The notes beneath the pieces were generated by a model. That model had not been told where the DNA came from and ran no database searches. It saw nothing but the letters and a program-made list of their open reading frames with translations. Positions 16,901-25,397 of a stretch of 64,000 bases of DNA are shown piece after piece. A program made the position numbers and the translations under genes. Source of the DNA: Halotalea alkalilenta (GTDB lineage Bacteria > Pseudomonadota > Gammaproteobacteria > Pseudomonadales > Halomonadaceae); assembly GCF_001648175.1 (NCBI RefSeq), contig NZ_CP015243.1, positions 2,046,001-2,110,000 of the forward strand. The letters run 5' to 3'. Position 1 is the stretch's first letter, and every line of letters begins with the position of its first letter.

Positions 16901-17815
16901 CTAATATCCAGCCTGCCGCGGGGTGATTTGCCCCCTGGTCTGGCTGGCATGTCTCGCCGGCGGCATGCCGAATATCCGGGCATAGTCGCGGCTGAACTGC
17001 GAAGGGCTTTCATAGCCGACCTGGAAGCCGGCACTGGCCGCGTCCGCTGCATCGCTCACCATCAGCCGACGCGCTTCCTGCATGCGCAGTTGAGTGCGGA
17101 ACTCGATGGGGCTCATGGTCGTGACGGCCTTGAAGTGAAGGTGGAAGGTGGAGCGACTCATTCCTGCGACCTCTGCGGCATGTTCGATGCGGCAGGGACC
17201 GCGGAAGTGCGCCCTGATCCAGACGATCGCGCGGGCGATCTGGTTGAGCCGGCTGTCTGCCTGGGCCATGTGACGGACGACGCTGTTGTCGGGCCCGGTC
17301 AGCAGGCGGTAGAGGATTTCACGAATGGTGAGCGGTGCCAGCGCATCGATGTCGTGCGGGGTATCCAGCAGACCCACCAGGCGTATCGCGGCATCGAGCA
17401 AGGCAGGGGTGGTTCTGTTCAGCGTCAGCCCGGCGGGACTTGTGGCCTCATCCTTGGCCGATGCCGAGTAGCGGATCGCGAGATCCGACAGTTCGGCCGA
17501 ATCCAGGTCGAGCTGTAGCGACAGATAAGGATGGCTCGCGCTTGCCTCGATGACCGATCCCATCACCGGCAGCTCGACCGAAGCGACCAGGAAATAGGCC
17601 GGGTCGTAGCGATAGGTCGTCGCGCCGAGGTTCGCTTGCTTGGTGCCTTGGGCGATCAGGCAGAGCGTGGGCGCGTAGATCACCGGCATCGGCATCGTCG
17701 GCGAAGACGCGCGAAGCAGTTTCACCCCCGGCATCGGGGTCTCATGGCTGCCATCGGCTGGCGCATGGCGGCCGATGAGATCGACGAGCTTATCGAGTCT
17801 GTTCATGACTGCCAT
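16901..17815 (-). CDS. AraC-family transcriptional regulator
   Basis: 304-aa regulator with an AraC_N-type sensor domain (about residues 15-180, including MPVIYAPTLCLIAQGTKQ) and two C-terminal helix-turn-helices (CRIEHAAEVAGMSRSTFHLH, then GYESPSQFSRDYARIFG). This subgroup often controls an adjacent reductase in response to aldehydes or aromatic compounds. The start at 17815 (MAVMNRLDKL) is a choice among weak ribosome sites; 17806 and 17875 are alternatives. It is divergent from the aldo/keto reductase at 17971, the probable target. Confidence 0.87.
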   Translation of the reverse strand: MAVMNRLDKLVDLIGRHAPADGSHETPMPGVKLLRASSPTMPMPVIYAPTLCLIAQGTKQANLGATTYRYDPAYFLVASVELPVMGSVIEASASHPYLSLQLDLDSAELSDLAIRYSASAKDEATSPAGLTLNRTTPALLDAAIRLVGLLDTPHDIDALAPLTIREILYRLLTGPDNSVVRHMAQADSRLNQIARAIVWIRAHFRGPCRIEHAAEVAGMSRSTFHLHFKAVTTMSPIEFRTQLRMQEARRLMVSDAADAASAGFQVGYESPSQFSRDYARIFGMPPARHASQTRGQITPRQAGY

Positions 17816-17868
17816 GTTACGCCGGCGGCCGAACAGCGCAAAAGCGCAAATGACCAGCTTCGGACGAT

Positions 17869-17901
17869 CGTGCAAGCACGCCGGACAAGCGGGATATCCC
17901 G
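17869..17901. promoter_or_regulatory. Two palindromes between AraC regulator and aldo/keto reductase
   Basis: CGTGC-AA-GCACG at 17869-17880 and the perfect 12-bp palindrome CGGGATATCCCG at 17890-17901 lie in the divergent promoter region. AraC proteins usually bind direct repeats, so these may serve another factor or be structural. Confidence 0.3.
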
Positions 17902-17970
17902 GCGAGAGGAGGGTGGAAGAAGATACTTCGGGTCAGCCACACATCGCAGGCACCGAAAGGATCTCAACGA

Positions 17971-19044
17971 ATGACCCCATCGAACTCACTCGCCCACTAT
18001 CGCTTGCTCGGACGATCCGGTCTTCGTGTATCACCCCTCGCGCTCGGCACCATGACCTTCGGCTCCGACTGGGGCTGGGGGGCCGACGACGCCGAGGCGA
18101 AGCGGATCTTCGACGCATACGTCGATCGCGGCGGCAATTTCATCGACACCGCGGTCAACTACACCAATGGCAGCGCCGAGAAGATGCTCGGCGGCTTCAT
18201 CAAGGACAAGCGCGAGCGCATCGTCCTTTCCACCAAGTTCACCATGGCGCGCGAGCCGGGCAATCCGAATTCAGGCGGCAACCACCGCGCCAACCTCGTC
18301 CGCTCTGTCGAGGCCAGCCTGCGCCAGCTCGATACCGATCGCATCGATCTGCTCCACGTCCACGCCTGGGACTTCACCACCACGCCCGAGGAGGTGATGC
18401 GGGCGCTCGACGATCTGGTGCGGGCAGGGAAGATCCTCTACGTCGCGATCTGCAACACGCCAGCCTGGCGCGTCGCCCAGATGCAGACGATCGCCGACCT
18501 GCGTGGATGGTCTCCATTCGTTGCGCTGCAGATCGAGTACAGCTTGGTCGAGCGCTCCGTCGAGCATGAGCTGATCCCGATGGCGCAGGCGCTGGGCCTT
18601 GGCGTGCTGCCCTGGTCTCCGCTCGGCGGCGGCGTCCTCACCGGAAAATACAGCCGTTCGGACCTGACCGACGAGAACGGAGCCGAGGTTTCCCCGACGC
18701 GCAAGGGCGTCATCGCCTCCACCGGACATTTGAACGAGCGCGCGCTGGAGATCGCCGACGTAGTGGGCGAAATCGCCGAGGAGCTGGGTGCCTCCCGCTC
18801 GCAGGTGGCGCTTGCCTGGACGCTGCTCAATCCGGCCGTGACCTCGCCGATCGTCGGTGCGCGCACGCTCGCGCAGGCCGAGGACAACTTCGGCGCGCTG
18901 GAGGTCAGCTTCACCGACGCACAGATTGCCCGGCTCGATCAGGCCAGCACCCTGGCGCCGATCTTCCCGGCGCGCTTCATTGCGCGGCCAATGGCGCAGC
19001 AGCTGATGTTCGGCGGCGCGACGGTAGTCGGTCGCAGGCAATGA
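17971..19044 (+). CDS. Aldo/keto reductase
   Basis: 357-aa AKR (group 9/12-like). The catalytic set is Asp59 and Tyr64 (FIDTAVNY), Lys89 (LSTKF) and His131 (LLHVHAWD). The NADPH-binding end has PIVGARTLAQAEDN. It belongs to the same broad superfamily as the reductase at 259 but is not a close duplicate: the N-terminal and loop sequences differ. It is divergent from an AraC regulator and is followed after 68 bp by an SDR, giving a small reductase unit. Confidence 0.9.
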   Translation: MTPSNSLAHYRLLGRSGLRVSPLALGTMTFGSDWGWGADDAEAKRIFDAYVDRGGNFIDTAVNYTNGSAEKMLGGFIKDKRERIVLSTKFTMAREPGNPNSGGNHRANLVRSVEASLRQLDTDRIDLLHVHAWDFTTTPEEVMRALDDLVRAGKILYVAICNTPAWRVAQMQTIADLRGWSPFVALQIEYSLVERSVEHELIPMAQALGLGVLPWSPLGGGVLTGKYSRSDLTDENGAEVSPTRKGVIASTGHLNERALEIADVVGEIAEELGASRSQVALAWTLLNPAVTSPIVGARTLAQAEDNFGALEVSFTDAQIARLDQASTLAPIFPARFIARPMAQQLMFGGATVVGRRQ

Positions 19045-19112
19045 AGGCATGCAATTGGCACTGATCCTCTGCTGGCGCGCCGGCTGGCGGGCATCAGCGA
19101 TAGGAGAAAGTC

Positions 19113-19850
19113 ATGACAGACCACAGTAGCCGTATCGCCCTGATTACCGGGGCAAACAAGGGCATCGGATTCGAAACGGCGCGCCGGATCGGCCGGCACG
19201 GACATGTCGTCTTGCTGGGGGCGCGTGATCCCGCGCGCGGCGAGGCGGCCGCCACGACCCTCAAGGAGGAGGGGATCGACGCCCATTTCGTTCATCTGGA
19301 CGTCGCGAATCGCGCCACGATCCTTGCTGCCGCCCGGGATATCGAAAGGCGCTTCGGCAGGCTCGATATTTTGGTCAACAACGCGGGGGTGAGCTCGCCA
19401 TTGGACGGCCCCCTCGGCAAAGCGGATCTCGCCGAAGTGCGCCGTCTCTTCGAGACCAACTTTTTCGGCACGCTGGAGGTCACTCAGGCGCTGTTGCCAC
19501 TTCTGAAGAAAGCGCCTTCGGCGCGGATCGTCAACGTGTCGAGCGGCCTTGGCTCGCTTGCCCTGAATAGCGATCCGGATTGGGAGTACGGCGCGATCCA
19601 GTTGACCGGCTACAACAGCGCGAAAGCGGCCCTCAACATGGCAACCGTTCTTCTGGCCAAGGAACTTAAGAGTACCGGCATCAAGGTGAACTCGGTGGCG
19701 CCCGGCTTCACCGCGACCGATTTGAACGGCGGTGGCCCGGGAGCCCAGACCGTGGAAGAAGGGGCGGAGGCTTCGGTACTGGCCGCGCTGCTGCCCGATG
19801 ACGGCCCGACGGGTGGTTTCCTGGGCCGAAAGGAACCCGAGCCCTGGTGA
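19113..19850 (+). CDS. Short-chain dehydrogenase (carbonyl-reductase-like)
   Basis: 245-aa SDR. TGANKGIG at residues 12-19 is typical of the carbonyl reductase/plant menthone reductase subgroup. NNAGVSS and the active-site pair Tyr167/Lys171 (YNSAK) are present, and the product-side motif VAPGFTATDLN is intact. TAGGAGA precedes the ATG. It probably shares a transcript with the aldo/keto reductase 68 bp upstream. It would reduce a carbonyl with NADPH; the substrate is unknown. Confidence 0.88.
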   Translation: MTDHSSRIALITGANKGIGFETARRIGRHGHVVLLGARDPARGEAAATTLKEEGIDAHFVHLDVANRATILAAARDIERRFGRLDILVNNAGVSSPLDGPLGKADLAEVRRLFETNFFGTLEVTQALLPLLKKAPSARIVNVSSGLGSLALNSDPDWEYGAIQLTGYNSAKAALNMATVLLAKELKSTGIKVNSVAPGFTATDLNGGGPGAQTVEEGAEASVLAALLPDDGPTGGFLGRKEPEPW

Positions 19851-20011
19851 TCGGCCGGAGAGCGCGGGACACCGATCGCTAGCTATCTTCCCGCCGCGTG
19901 TTCCAGCCGCGTTTCACTGCGCGGCCAATGGCACGGCAGCTCATGCCTGGCGGTTCGTCCGTCACCCGTAGGGCGTGATTGTCACTCGACTCATACCACA
20001 AGAGAACTACG

Positions 20012-20578
20012 ATGCGACCGATTCATACTTCACTGCTTCTGGCCGCCACTCTGGCCAGCCTTCCGCTCGCCGCTCAGGCGAACAATGAAACCCAATCCGC
20101 GACCTGCGCCGCCAGCGGTCCGGCGAGCCCGGGTGAGCTTCACCGCGAATGGATCATGGTCGGATGGGAAAAGCATCGCGGCGATTCGTTCGATTTTCGC
20201 GAGAGGTTGGGCCACCTCTATCACTGGGATTCCAGTGATGTAGTGCTCTACGACAACTACGATCCCCAGCACCGGGTGGGGCGCAGCGCGAGCGAATGGG
20301 CCTCGCTCTGGACGGGGCCGTTCAACGAGCTCAGGGAGGCCCGGCACAGCGTGATGGACGGTCCGGACGTCATCGATGGCGGCCGTCTTGCCGCCTCCAC
20401 CCTCGAGTTTGCAGCGCGCCTCGAAACGGCGCAGGGGGAGATCATCGGCAACCGGGCACGGACCTCACTGGTCTGGGAGTGCACTTCGGACGGTTGGAAG
20501 ATCGTTCGCGAGCACACCTCGGTCCGACTCGTGTCGCGGGAAGAGATCGACGCGATCGTCCCCCATCCCAACGGCTGA
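20012..20578 (+). CDS. Exported NTF2/SnoaL-like protein
   Basis: 188-aa protein with a Sec signal peptide (MRPIHTSLLLAATLASLPLA, cleavage near AAQAN). The mature part resembles the SnoaL/ketosteroid-isomerase cone fold: an N-terminal helix (REWIMVGWEKH), an aromatic-rich D-x-Y-D segment, and a strand pair ending in TSLVWECTSDGWKIVREHTS. No catalytic dyad can be assigned. ATG 20012 is preferred because the signal peptide starts there. It is the first of three small exported proteins in a row. Confidence 0.65.
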   Translation: MRPIHTSLLLAATLASLPLAAQANNETQSATCAASGPASPGELHREWIMVGWEKHRGDSFDFRERLGHLYHWDSSDVVLYDNYDPQHRVGRSASEWASLWTGPFNELREARHSVMDGPDVIDGGRLAASTLEFAARLETAQGEIIGNRARTSLVWECTSDGWKIVREHTSVRLVSREEIDAIVPHPNG

Positions 20579-20606
20579 TACCTCACCGACAAAAGGATCG
20601 AATACC

Positions 20607-21143
20607 GTGCTATCACTTACTTCTCGCAGCATCCGTGCAGGCCTCGTGGTTCTGGGAGTGATTGCCTGCATCGCCCTGTCGTCGCCATCGGCGAACGCCA
20701 CTGAAGCCGCAGACGCCGAGTCCCGCAACAAGCGCATCGTCACCGAAGCGTTCGAGCGCTGGGCGGCAGGTGGAACCAGATTCTTCGACGAGCTGCTGGC
20801 CACCGATGTCGTCTGGACGATCGAAGGGTCAAGCCCGAGCGCTGGCACCTTCGAGGGGCGCGATCTGTTCATCGACCGCGCCGTGCGGCCGTTCGCCTCT
20901 CGCTTATCGAGCCCCGTGCGGCCGGTGACCACGCAGGTCTGGGCGGATGGCGAGCATGTGATCGTCAATTGGGACGGCGAAGGGATGGCCCGCGATGATG
21001 TTCCCTATCGCAACAGCTATGCCTGGATACTGCGCATGCGCGATGGGCAAGCGGTGGAGGTGACCGCTTTTCTCGATCTCGCACCTTATGACTCTGTGTT
21101 GGAGCGCATTCCGGCACCTCGGGCAGGAGGTCAAGACCAGTGA
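20607..21143 (+). CDS. Exported NTF2/SnoaL-like protein
   Basis: 178-aa protein. GTG 20607 follows AAGGA at 20593-20597 and opens a signal peptide (RSIRAGLVVLGVIACIAL, cleavage near ANATEA). The mature domain is SnoaL-like: KRIVTEAFERWAAGG, then FFDELLATDVVWTIEG, then YAWILRMRDGQAVEVTAFLD, the typical order of ketosteroid-isomerase-related polyketide cyclases and stress proteins. The stop overlaps the next start (GTGA), so translation is coupled to the Atu4866-like gene. Confidence 0.75.
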   Translation: MLSLTSRSIRAGLVVLGVIACIALSSPSANATEAADAESRNKRIVTEAFERWAAGGTRFFDELLATDVVWTIEGSSPSAGTFEGRDLFIDRAVRPFASRLSSPVRPVTTQVWADGEHVIVNWDGEGMARDDVPYRNSYAWILRMRDGQAVEVTAFLDLAPYDSVLERIPAPRAGGQDQ

Positions 21144-21499
21144 AAGCCATCATCACGCTGGCCGTCTGCGGCCTCGCCATCGTCCAGGCGCAGCCGTCGG
21201 CAGCCCAGGTAAATCAGCCAGCGACAGAAAGCGCTGTCAGTCAGGAGGAGCGGAATATGCAGCAACATCCTTATGTTGGCATGTGGGTCACAGGCAATGG
21301 CCACGTCCGCCAGGAGCTCCTGCCCAACGGCCGCTACGACGAGGCGAGGGGCAGTCGCCAGAGCGCCTATCAAGGCCGTTACGAAGTGAATGGCAATCAC
21401 ATCGACTATTGGGACGATACCGGGTTCACGGCCGATGGCACCTTCGTCAACGACGATGAACTCCACCATGGCGGCATGATCTTCTATCGCGAGCGCTAG
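21140..21499 (+). CDS. Atu4866-domain protein, exported
   Basis: 119-aa protein starting at GTG 21140 inside the stop of the previous gene, with AGG at 21128-21130. After a short signal (ITLAVCGLAIVQAQPSAA) it contains the Atu4866 small beta-fold: WVTGNGHVRQELLPNGRYDE, then SAYQGRYEVNGNHIDYWDD and GMIFYRER. The domain was defined from an Agrobacterium structure and has no known function; it often accompanies SDRs and NTF2-like proteins, as here. The Tyr/His/Asp-rich barrel could bind a small ligand. Confidence 0.8.
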   Translation: MKAIITLAVCGLAIVQAQPSAAQVNQPATESAVSQEERNMQQHPYVGMWVTGNGHVRQELLPNGRYDEARGSRQSAYQGRYEVNGNHIDYWDDTGFTADGTFVNDDELHHGGMIFYRER

Positions 21500-21537
21500 C
21501 CGAGCCGCTTCCTCAACGAGTGAACGTCGAGAGCGGC

Positions 21538-21602
21538 AAGGGCGCGCAGTCTCCTCGGGGCCAGAGTCAGAGACTCGAAGTCCAAGGGCTGCGCGCCCTT
21601 TT
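21538..21602 (+). terminator. Hairpin with short U-run, possible terminator
   Basis: A 12-bp perfect stem (AAGGGCGCGCAG with CTGCGCGCCCTT) encloses 39 nt and is followed by TTTT. It lies 38 bp after the Atu4866-like gene. The long loop is unusual for a terminator and holds a smaller GACT/AGTC repeat. Confidence 0.45.
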
Positions 21603-21702
21603 CCTGTTGCAGCTAAGATTGTCGAGTGCCGTCTAAGAGGCTAGTTTGCAGGCTGGTGATGGCGCTCGCCGTCGCGGACATGGGCTTTCAGGAGGGCGAG
21701 GG

Positions 21703-21918
21703 ATGAGTGAAGAGCAGCCGCAGGTCGACGACGCCGGGCGGGTGGTGGCGCTGCAGGTAGGGTTTGCCGCGTTGATCGAGCTGGTGGGGCGCGAGCGCCC
21801 GGAGCTTAGGCAGCGCGTGCTCGAGTGTTTGCGACAGACTGGAGAGAATCCGGCCAATGCGCACCTCCAGAGCGCCTTCACCGAGCTCACCGAGATGGTA
21901 GAGGGGCTCGCTCGCTAG
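21703..21918 (+). CDS. Small conserved-looking acidic protein, function unknown
   Basis: 71-aa product starting at ATG 21703 behind GGAGGGCGAGG. It is acidic and mostly helical by eye (VVALQVGFAALIELVGRERP, RQRVLECLRQTGENPANAH), with no signal peptide or membrane segment. Good ribosome site, codon use like its neighbours and no competing frame support a real gene. I do not recognise the family. Confidence 0.55.
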   Translation: MSEEQPQVDDAGRVVALQVGFAALIELVGRERPELRQRVLECLRQTGENPANAHLQSAFTELTEMVEGLAR

Positions 21919-22036
21919 GAGGTGTCGAGCATCAGGCAGCGATCGCATTGCTGGCCGCCCGCTCGTCAGGCGCGGCGCTAGCCCCTGCCGGGCGGTGTCA
22001 GGAAACGGCAAGCCATTGGGCTTGCCGTTTCGCGTT

Positions 22037-22243
22037 TCAGGCCAGCGTCAGGCGCATCAGTGCGATGCCGGCGAGGGCGGGTGCCAGCGCTACCAGGTTG
22101 AGCAGCAGCAGTGCCCGTACCGGCAGCGGTGTGGCCCAGCGAAGATGGCGGAAGATCGCCAGCAGCAGGATGGCCAGCGTGGCGGCGAGTGGCACGACGA
22201 CCAGGATCATTCCGAGGACGTGGTAGAACTGCTGCAGCGGCAT
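22037..22243 (-). CDS. Small membrane protein, function unknown
   Basis: 68-aa protein with two strong hydrophobic segments (VLGMILVVVPLAATLAILLL and ALLLLNLVALAPALAGIAL) separated by a short basic loop. ATG 22243 has GGAG seven bases upstream on the minus strand; a longer frame from 22267 lacks one. Alone on its strand between a small acidic gene and the MHS transporter. Family not recognised. Confidence 0.55.
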   Translation of the reverse strand: MPLQQFYHVLGMILVVVPLAATLAILLLAIFRHLRWATPLPVRALLLLNLVALAPALAGIALMRLTLA

Positions 22244-22541
22244 GCTTGGCTCCGTGGATGGCGGCATCGTTGAATGCCGCCCAGCCTAAGCCAGTCGCCG
22301 TGACAAGGGTAGCCGCATCGCTTTGGCGCGTCTCGACTGGTCAGCTGCGATCTGGATCGGTATTGTGCCCCTCGCAGCCGCGGTCACGACCGGGGCGCGG
22401 TGGTTCGAAGCGTGCACGGGTATTCGTCGAAGATCGATGGGCGTTTTCCGTGCGGGGTTGGCTCGCGGTTTACCGCAATGGCAACGTCACCAGGCTCAGC
22501 GTGGGAATGCGAGGAGCGGCGGCGGTCGAGGATTGGGATAG

Positions 22542-23864
22542 ATGAACGAAAACGTGGCCGGCGTCTCTGGTTCGGGTCTGCACCCCGAGCATCGGGCGCG
22601 CAGGGCGGCATGGGGCAGTTTCATCGGTGCGGTGGTGGATTGGTACGACTTCCTGCTCTACGGGATCGTTGCCGCGCTGGTATTCAATTCACAGTTCTTT
22701 CCCAGTGTCAGTCCTACCACAGGCACGCTCGCGGCGCTTGCCACCTTCGGTGTAGGTTTTCTGTTCCGTCCGATCGGCGGCATGGTATTCGGCCACTTCG
22801 GCGATCGTCTCGGGCGCAAGCGCATGCTGGTGCTGACGGTGATCCTGATGGGCGGTGCCACTGCATTGATCGGGCTGCTGCCGACCTATGAACAGATCGG
22901 TATCTGGGCCCCGGTCCTGCTGGTACTGCTGCGGGCGGTCCAGGGGTTCGCGGTAGGGGGCGAGTGGGGAGGGGCTGCGCTGATGGCGGTGGAGAGCGCG
23001 CCCAAGCATCGTCGTGCGTTCTACAGCAGCGGTGTGCAGGTCGGCTATGGTGTCGGCCTGATCCTCGCCACTGGCAGCGTCGCACTGCTCAGCCATTGGC
23101 TCGATGAAGAGGCGTTCAATAGCTGGGGCTGGCGGCTGCCGTTCGTGTTCAGCATCGTCTTGGTGTTCATCGCCTTCAAGGTGCGCTCCAGCGTCGAAGA
23201 GTCTCCCGAGTTCACCGAGCAGGTCGAAGTTAGCGAAGAGGGCGCTGCGAAGCTTCCGCTGCTCGAGGCGCTGCGACGCCATCCGGGCGCGTTTTTGCTG
23301 ATCATCGCGATGCGCATGGCCGAACTCTTCACCATGTACATCGTCACCACCTTCGCGCTGAGCTACTCCACCAGCAACATGGGGCTTTCGCGAGACCTGT
23401 TCCTGTCGATCGGCCTGCTGGTCGGTGCGATCAGCTGTGTGACGATTCCGTTCTTCGCCTGGCTGGCCGATCTGTTCGGACGCAAACGGGTCTACGTCAC
23501 CGGCGCGGTGATCGGGGTGGTTTTCTCGTTCCCGTTCTTCTTCGCGCTCGAGGCGCGCAACGTCGTACTGATCGTGTTCTGTGCGGTGATGCTCGCCAAC
23601 ATCGCCCACGACATGGTGGTGAGCGTGCAGCAGCCGGTGTTCGCCGAGCTCTTCGGCACCTCCTATCGCTACAGCGGTGCGGGCGTGGGCTACCAGGTCG
23701 CGAGCGTGGTCGGCGGCGGCTTCACGCCATTCATCGCCGCTTTCCTGGTGGGGATGTGGGACGGCGCCTGGCTGCCGGTGGCGGTCTACCTGACGCTCGG
23801 ATGCTTGCTCTCGGCGCTGGCGGCGGGCTGGATGATGCGTGGCCGGGAGCATGACGTCGCCTAG
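22542..23864 (+). CDS. MHS-family (metabolite:H+ symporter) transporter
   Basis: 440-aa MFS protein with twelve membrane helices. The start motif GAVVDWYDFLLYG and loop 2-3 signature GHFGDRLGRKRML, then RAVQGFAVGGEWGGAALM, are hallmarks of the MHS subfamily (ShiA, ProP, KgtP, CitA), which import organic acids, shikimate or compatible solutes with protons. In a probable halophile a solute or carboxylate symporter fits, but the substrate is not predictable. It is convergent with ppx, with 24 bp between them. Confidence 0.88.
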   Translation: MNENVAGVSGSGLHPEHRARRAAWGSFIGAVVDWYDFLLYGIVAALVFNSQFFPSVSPTTGTLAALATFGVGFLFRPIGGMVFGHFGDRLGRKRMLVLTVILMGGATALIGLLPTYEQIGIWAPVLLVLLRAVQGFAVGGEWGGAALMAVESAPKHRRAFYSSGVQVGYGVGLILATGSVALLSHWLDEEAFNSWGWRLPFVFSIVLVFIAFKVRSSVEESPEFTEQVEVSEEGAAKLPLLEALRRHPGAFLLIIAMRMAELFTMYIVTTFALSYSTSNMGLSRDLFLSIGLLVGAISCVTIPFFAWLADLFGRKRVYVTGAVIGVVFSFPFFFALEARNVVLIVFCAVMLANIAHDMVVSVQQPVFAELFGTSYRYSGAGVGYQVASVVGGGFTPFIAAFLVGMWDGAWLPVAVYLTLGCLLSALAAGWMMRGREHDVA

Positions 23865-23888
23865 CTGTCCGATGGTCGGCGGCAGGCG

Positions 23889-25379
23889 TCAATGGCGGTA
23901 GTCGAGTTCGAACCCCGCGGCTCGCTGTCGCTCGCGCTCGTCGCGCAGGTCTTCGTCGAGCAGGGCCGAGGGGGGACGCCGCAGGGTCAGGGAGAGTCGC
24001 TCGCCGCAGGCCCCGAGCTCGAAGTCCAGGCAAGGGGTGTCTTCCCGGGTGCGATTGAGCACTACCGCCAGTCTCAGCAGCCTGACCAGCCGGCCATGGC
24101 GATGGCACCGTTCGGGATCGAGCCGCTCCTCGGCTTCCTTCAGCGAGAGACCGCGGCGATGCCCTAGTACCAGCAGCGCAAGCAGCCGCTGGTCGAGTTG
24201 GGAGAAGCCGGGAAGATCGGCGTTCTCGATCATGTAGGCGCCGTGCCGGTGGAATCGGGAATGGGAGATCAGCAGTCCGATCTCGTGCAGCTGTGCCGCC
24301 CAGCCGAGAAAGGCGCGCGCCTGGGTGTCGAGTGTCCAGTCGTCCCTCACCTGGTCGAAACACCTAAGCGCGGTCGCGACGACGTTGTCGAGGTGGCGCT
24401 GGTCGCCGCCGAAGTGGCGGGTGAAGGAGGTTACCGCGCTGTCGCGGGGATCGTGTTGCGTGCCGCGGCCGGTGAGGTCGAGCAGTACGCCGTCGCGCAG
24501 CGCGCCTTGGCTGATCCGCAGCGAATCCAGATAGAGTCCATCGAACAGTGCGCTAACGATGGCGACACCGGCGGGAAATACCCGCGCTCGCTCCGGCTTC
24601 ATTCCGGCGAACGGCAGCTGCTCGATCGAACCGCTGGCGCAGAGCAGGTCGATCACTCTCTTGATCGCGTTGTGGTCGAGCCGTTCGCCATCGCCGCTCT
24701 GCCCGCCGGCGATCTGGGCCAGGGTACGCAAGGTGCCCGAGGTGCCCACTGCCTCGTCCCATCCGTGGGCGAGATAGGCGCTGCGTATCGGGCTCAGCTC
24801 GGCGAGCGCCGCCCGTCTGATGCGCTCCAGCCTGTCCAGGTCGATCTTGCCATCGGCGAGGTAGCGCTCTGTGTAGGTCACGCAGCCCATCTCCAGGCTC
24901 TCCAGCAGCCTGGGTTCGCGAGCCTCACCGATGACCAGCTCGGTCGAGCCGCCGCCGATATCGATCACTAGCCGCCTTCCGCGCGTATCGGCGAGAGCGA
25001 AGGCGGCGCCGGCATAGATCAGGCGGGCCTCTTCCCGGCCCGAGATGATCTCCAGCGGTACGCTGAGCAGCTGCTGGGTGCGATCGATCAGCACTCCGGC
25101 GTTGGTCGCATTGCGTAGCGCGCTGGTACCCACTGCCCGCCGCCTTCGAGGGTCGATGCCCTGCAGCTGCTGGGCGAATTTCTCAAGACATGCGCTCGCG
25201 CGCTCGATCGCCTGCGGTGAAAGCTTGCCGTCGCGCATGCCCGCGGCGAGCTGGACCCGTTCGCTGCGTTTGTCGATCTGCTTCAGCCGCCCTTGGGTGC
25301 GCTCCACGATCATCAGGTGAAAGCTGTTGGAGCCCAGGTCGATCGCGGCGAAGCGCTCAGGGCGGGGAAGGTGAGGCAT
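23889..25379 (-). CDS. ppx: Exopolyphosphatase
   Basis: 496-aa Ppx/GppA protein, which removes terminal phosphate from polyphosphate (or pppGpp). The ASKHA phosphate-1 motif AAIDLGSNSFHLMIVE is at the N-terminus, phosphate-2 is VIDIGGGSTELVIGE, and the C-terminal third is the HD-like helical domain (ARAFLGWAAQLHEIGLLISH). The length agrees with E. coli Ppx (513 aa). It follows ppk by 18 bp on the same strand, the classical ppk-ppx operon, which favours Ppx over GppA. Confidence 0.93.
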   Translation of the reverse strand: MPHLPRPERFAAIDLGSNSFHLMIVERTQGRLKQIDKRSERVQLAAGMRDGKLSPQAIERASACLEKFAQQLQGIDPRRRRAVGTSALRNATNAGVLIDRTQQLLSVPLEIISGREEARLIYAGAAFALADTRGRRLVIDIGGGSTELVIGEAREPRLLESLEMGCVTYTERYLADGKIDLDRLERIRRAALAELSPIRSAYLAHGWDEAVGTSGTLRTLAQIAGGQSGDGERLDHNAIKRVIDLLCASGSIEQLPFAGMKPERARVFPAGVAIVSALFDGLYLDSLRISQGALRDGVLLDLTGRGTQHDPRDSAVTSFTRHFGGDQRHLDNVVATALRCFDQVRDDWTLDTQARAFLGWAAQLHEIGLLISHSRFHRHGAYMIENADLPGFSQLDQRLLALLVLGHRRGLSLKEAEERLDPERCHRHGRLVRLLRLAVVLNRTREDTPCLDFELGACGERLSLTLRRPPSALLDEDLRDERERQRAAGFELDYRH

Positions 25380-25397
25380 GGTACCGGCATCCTTGGC

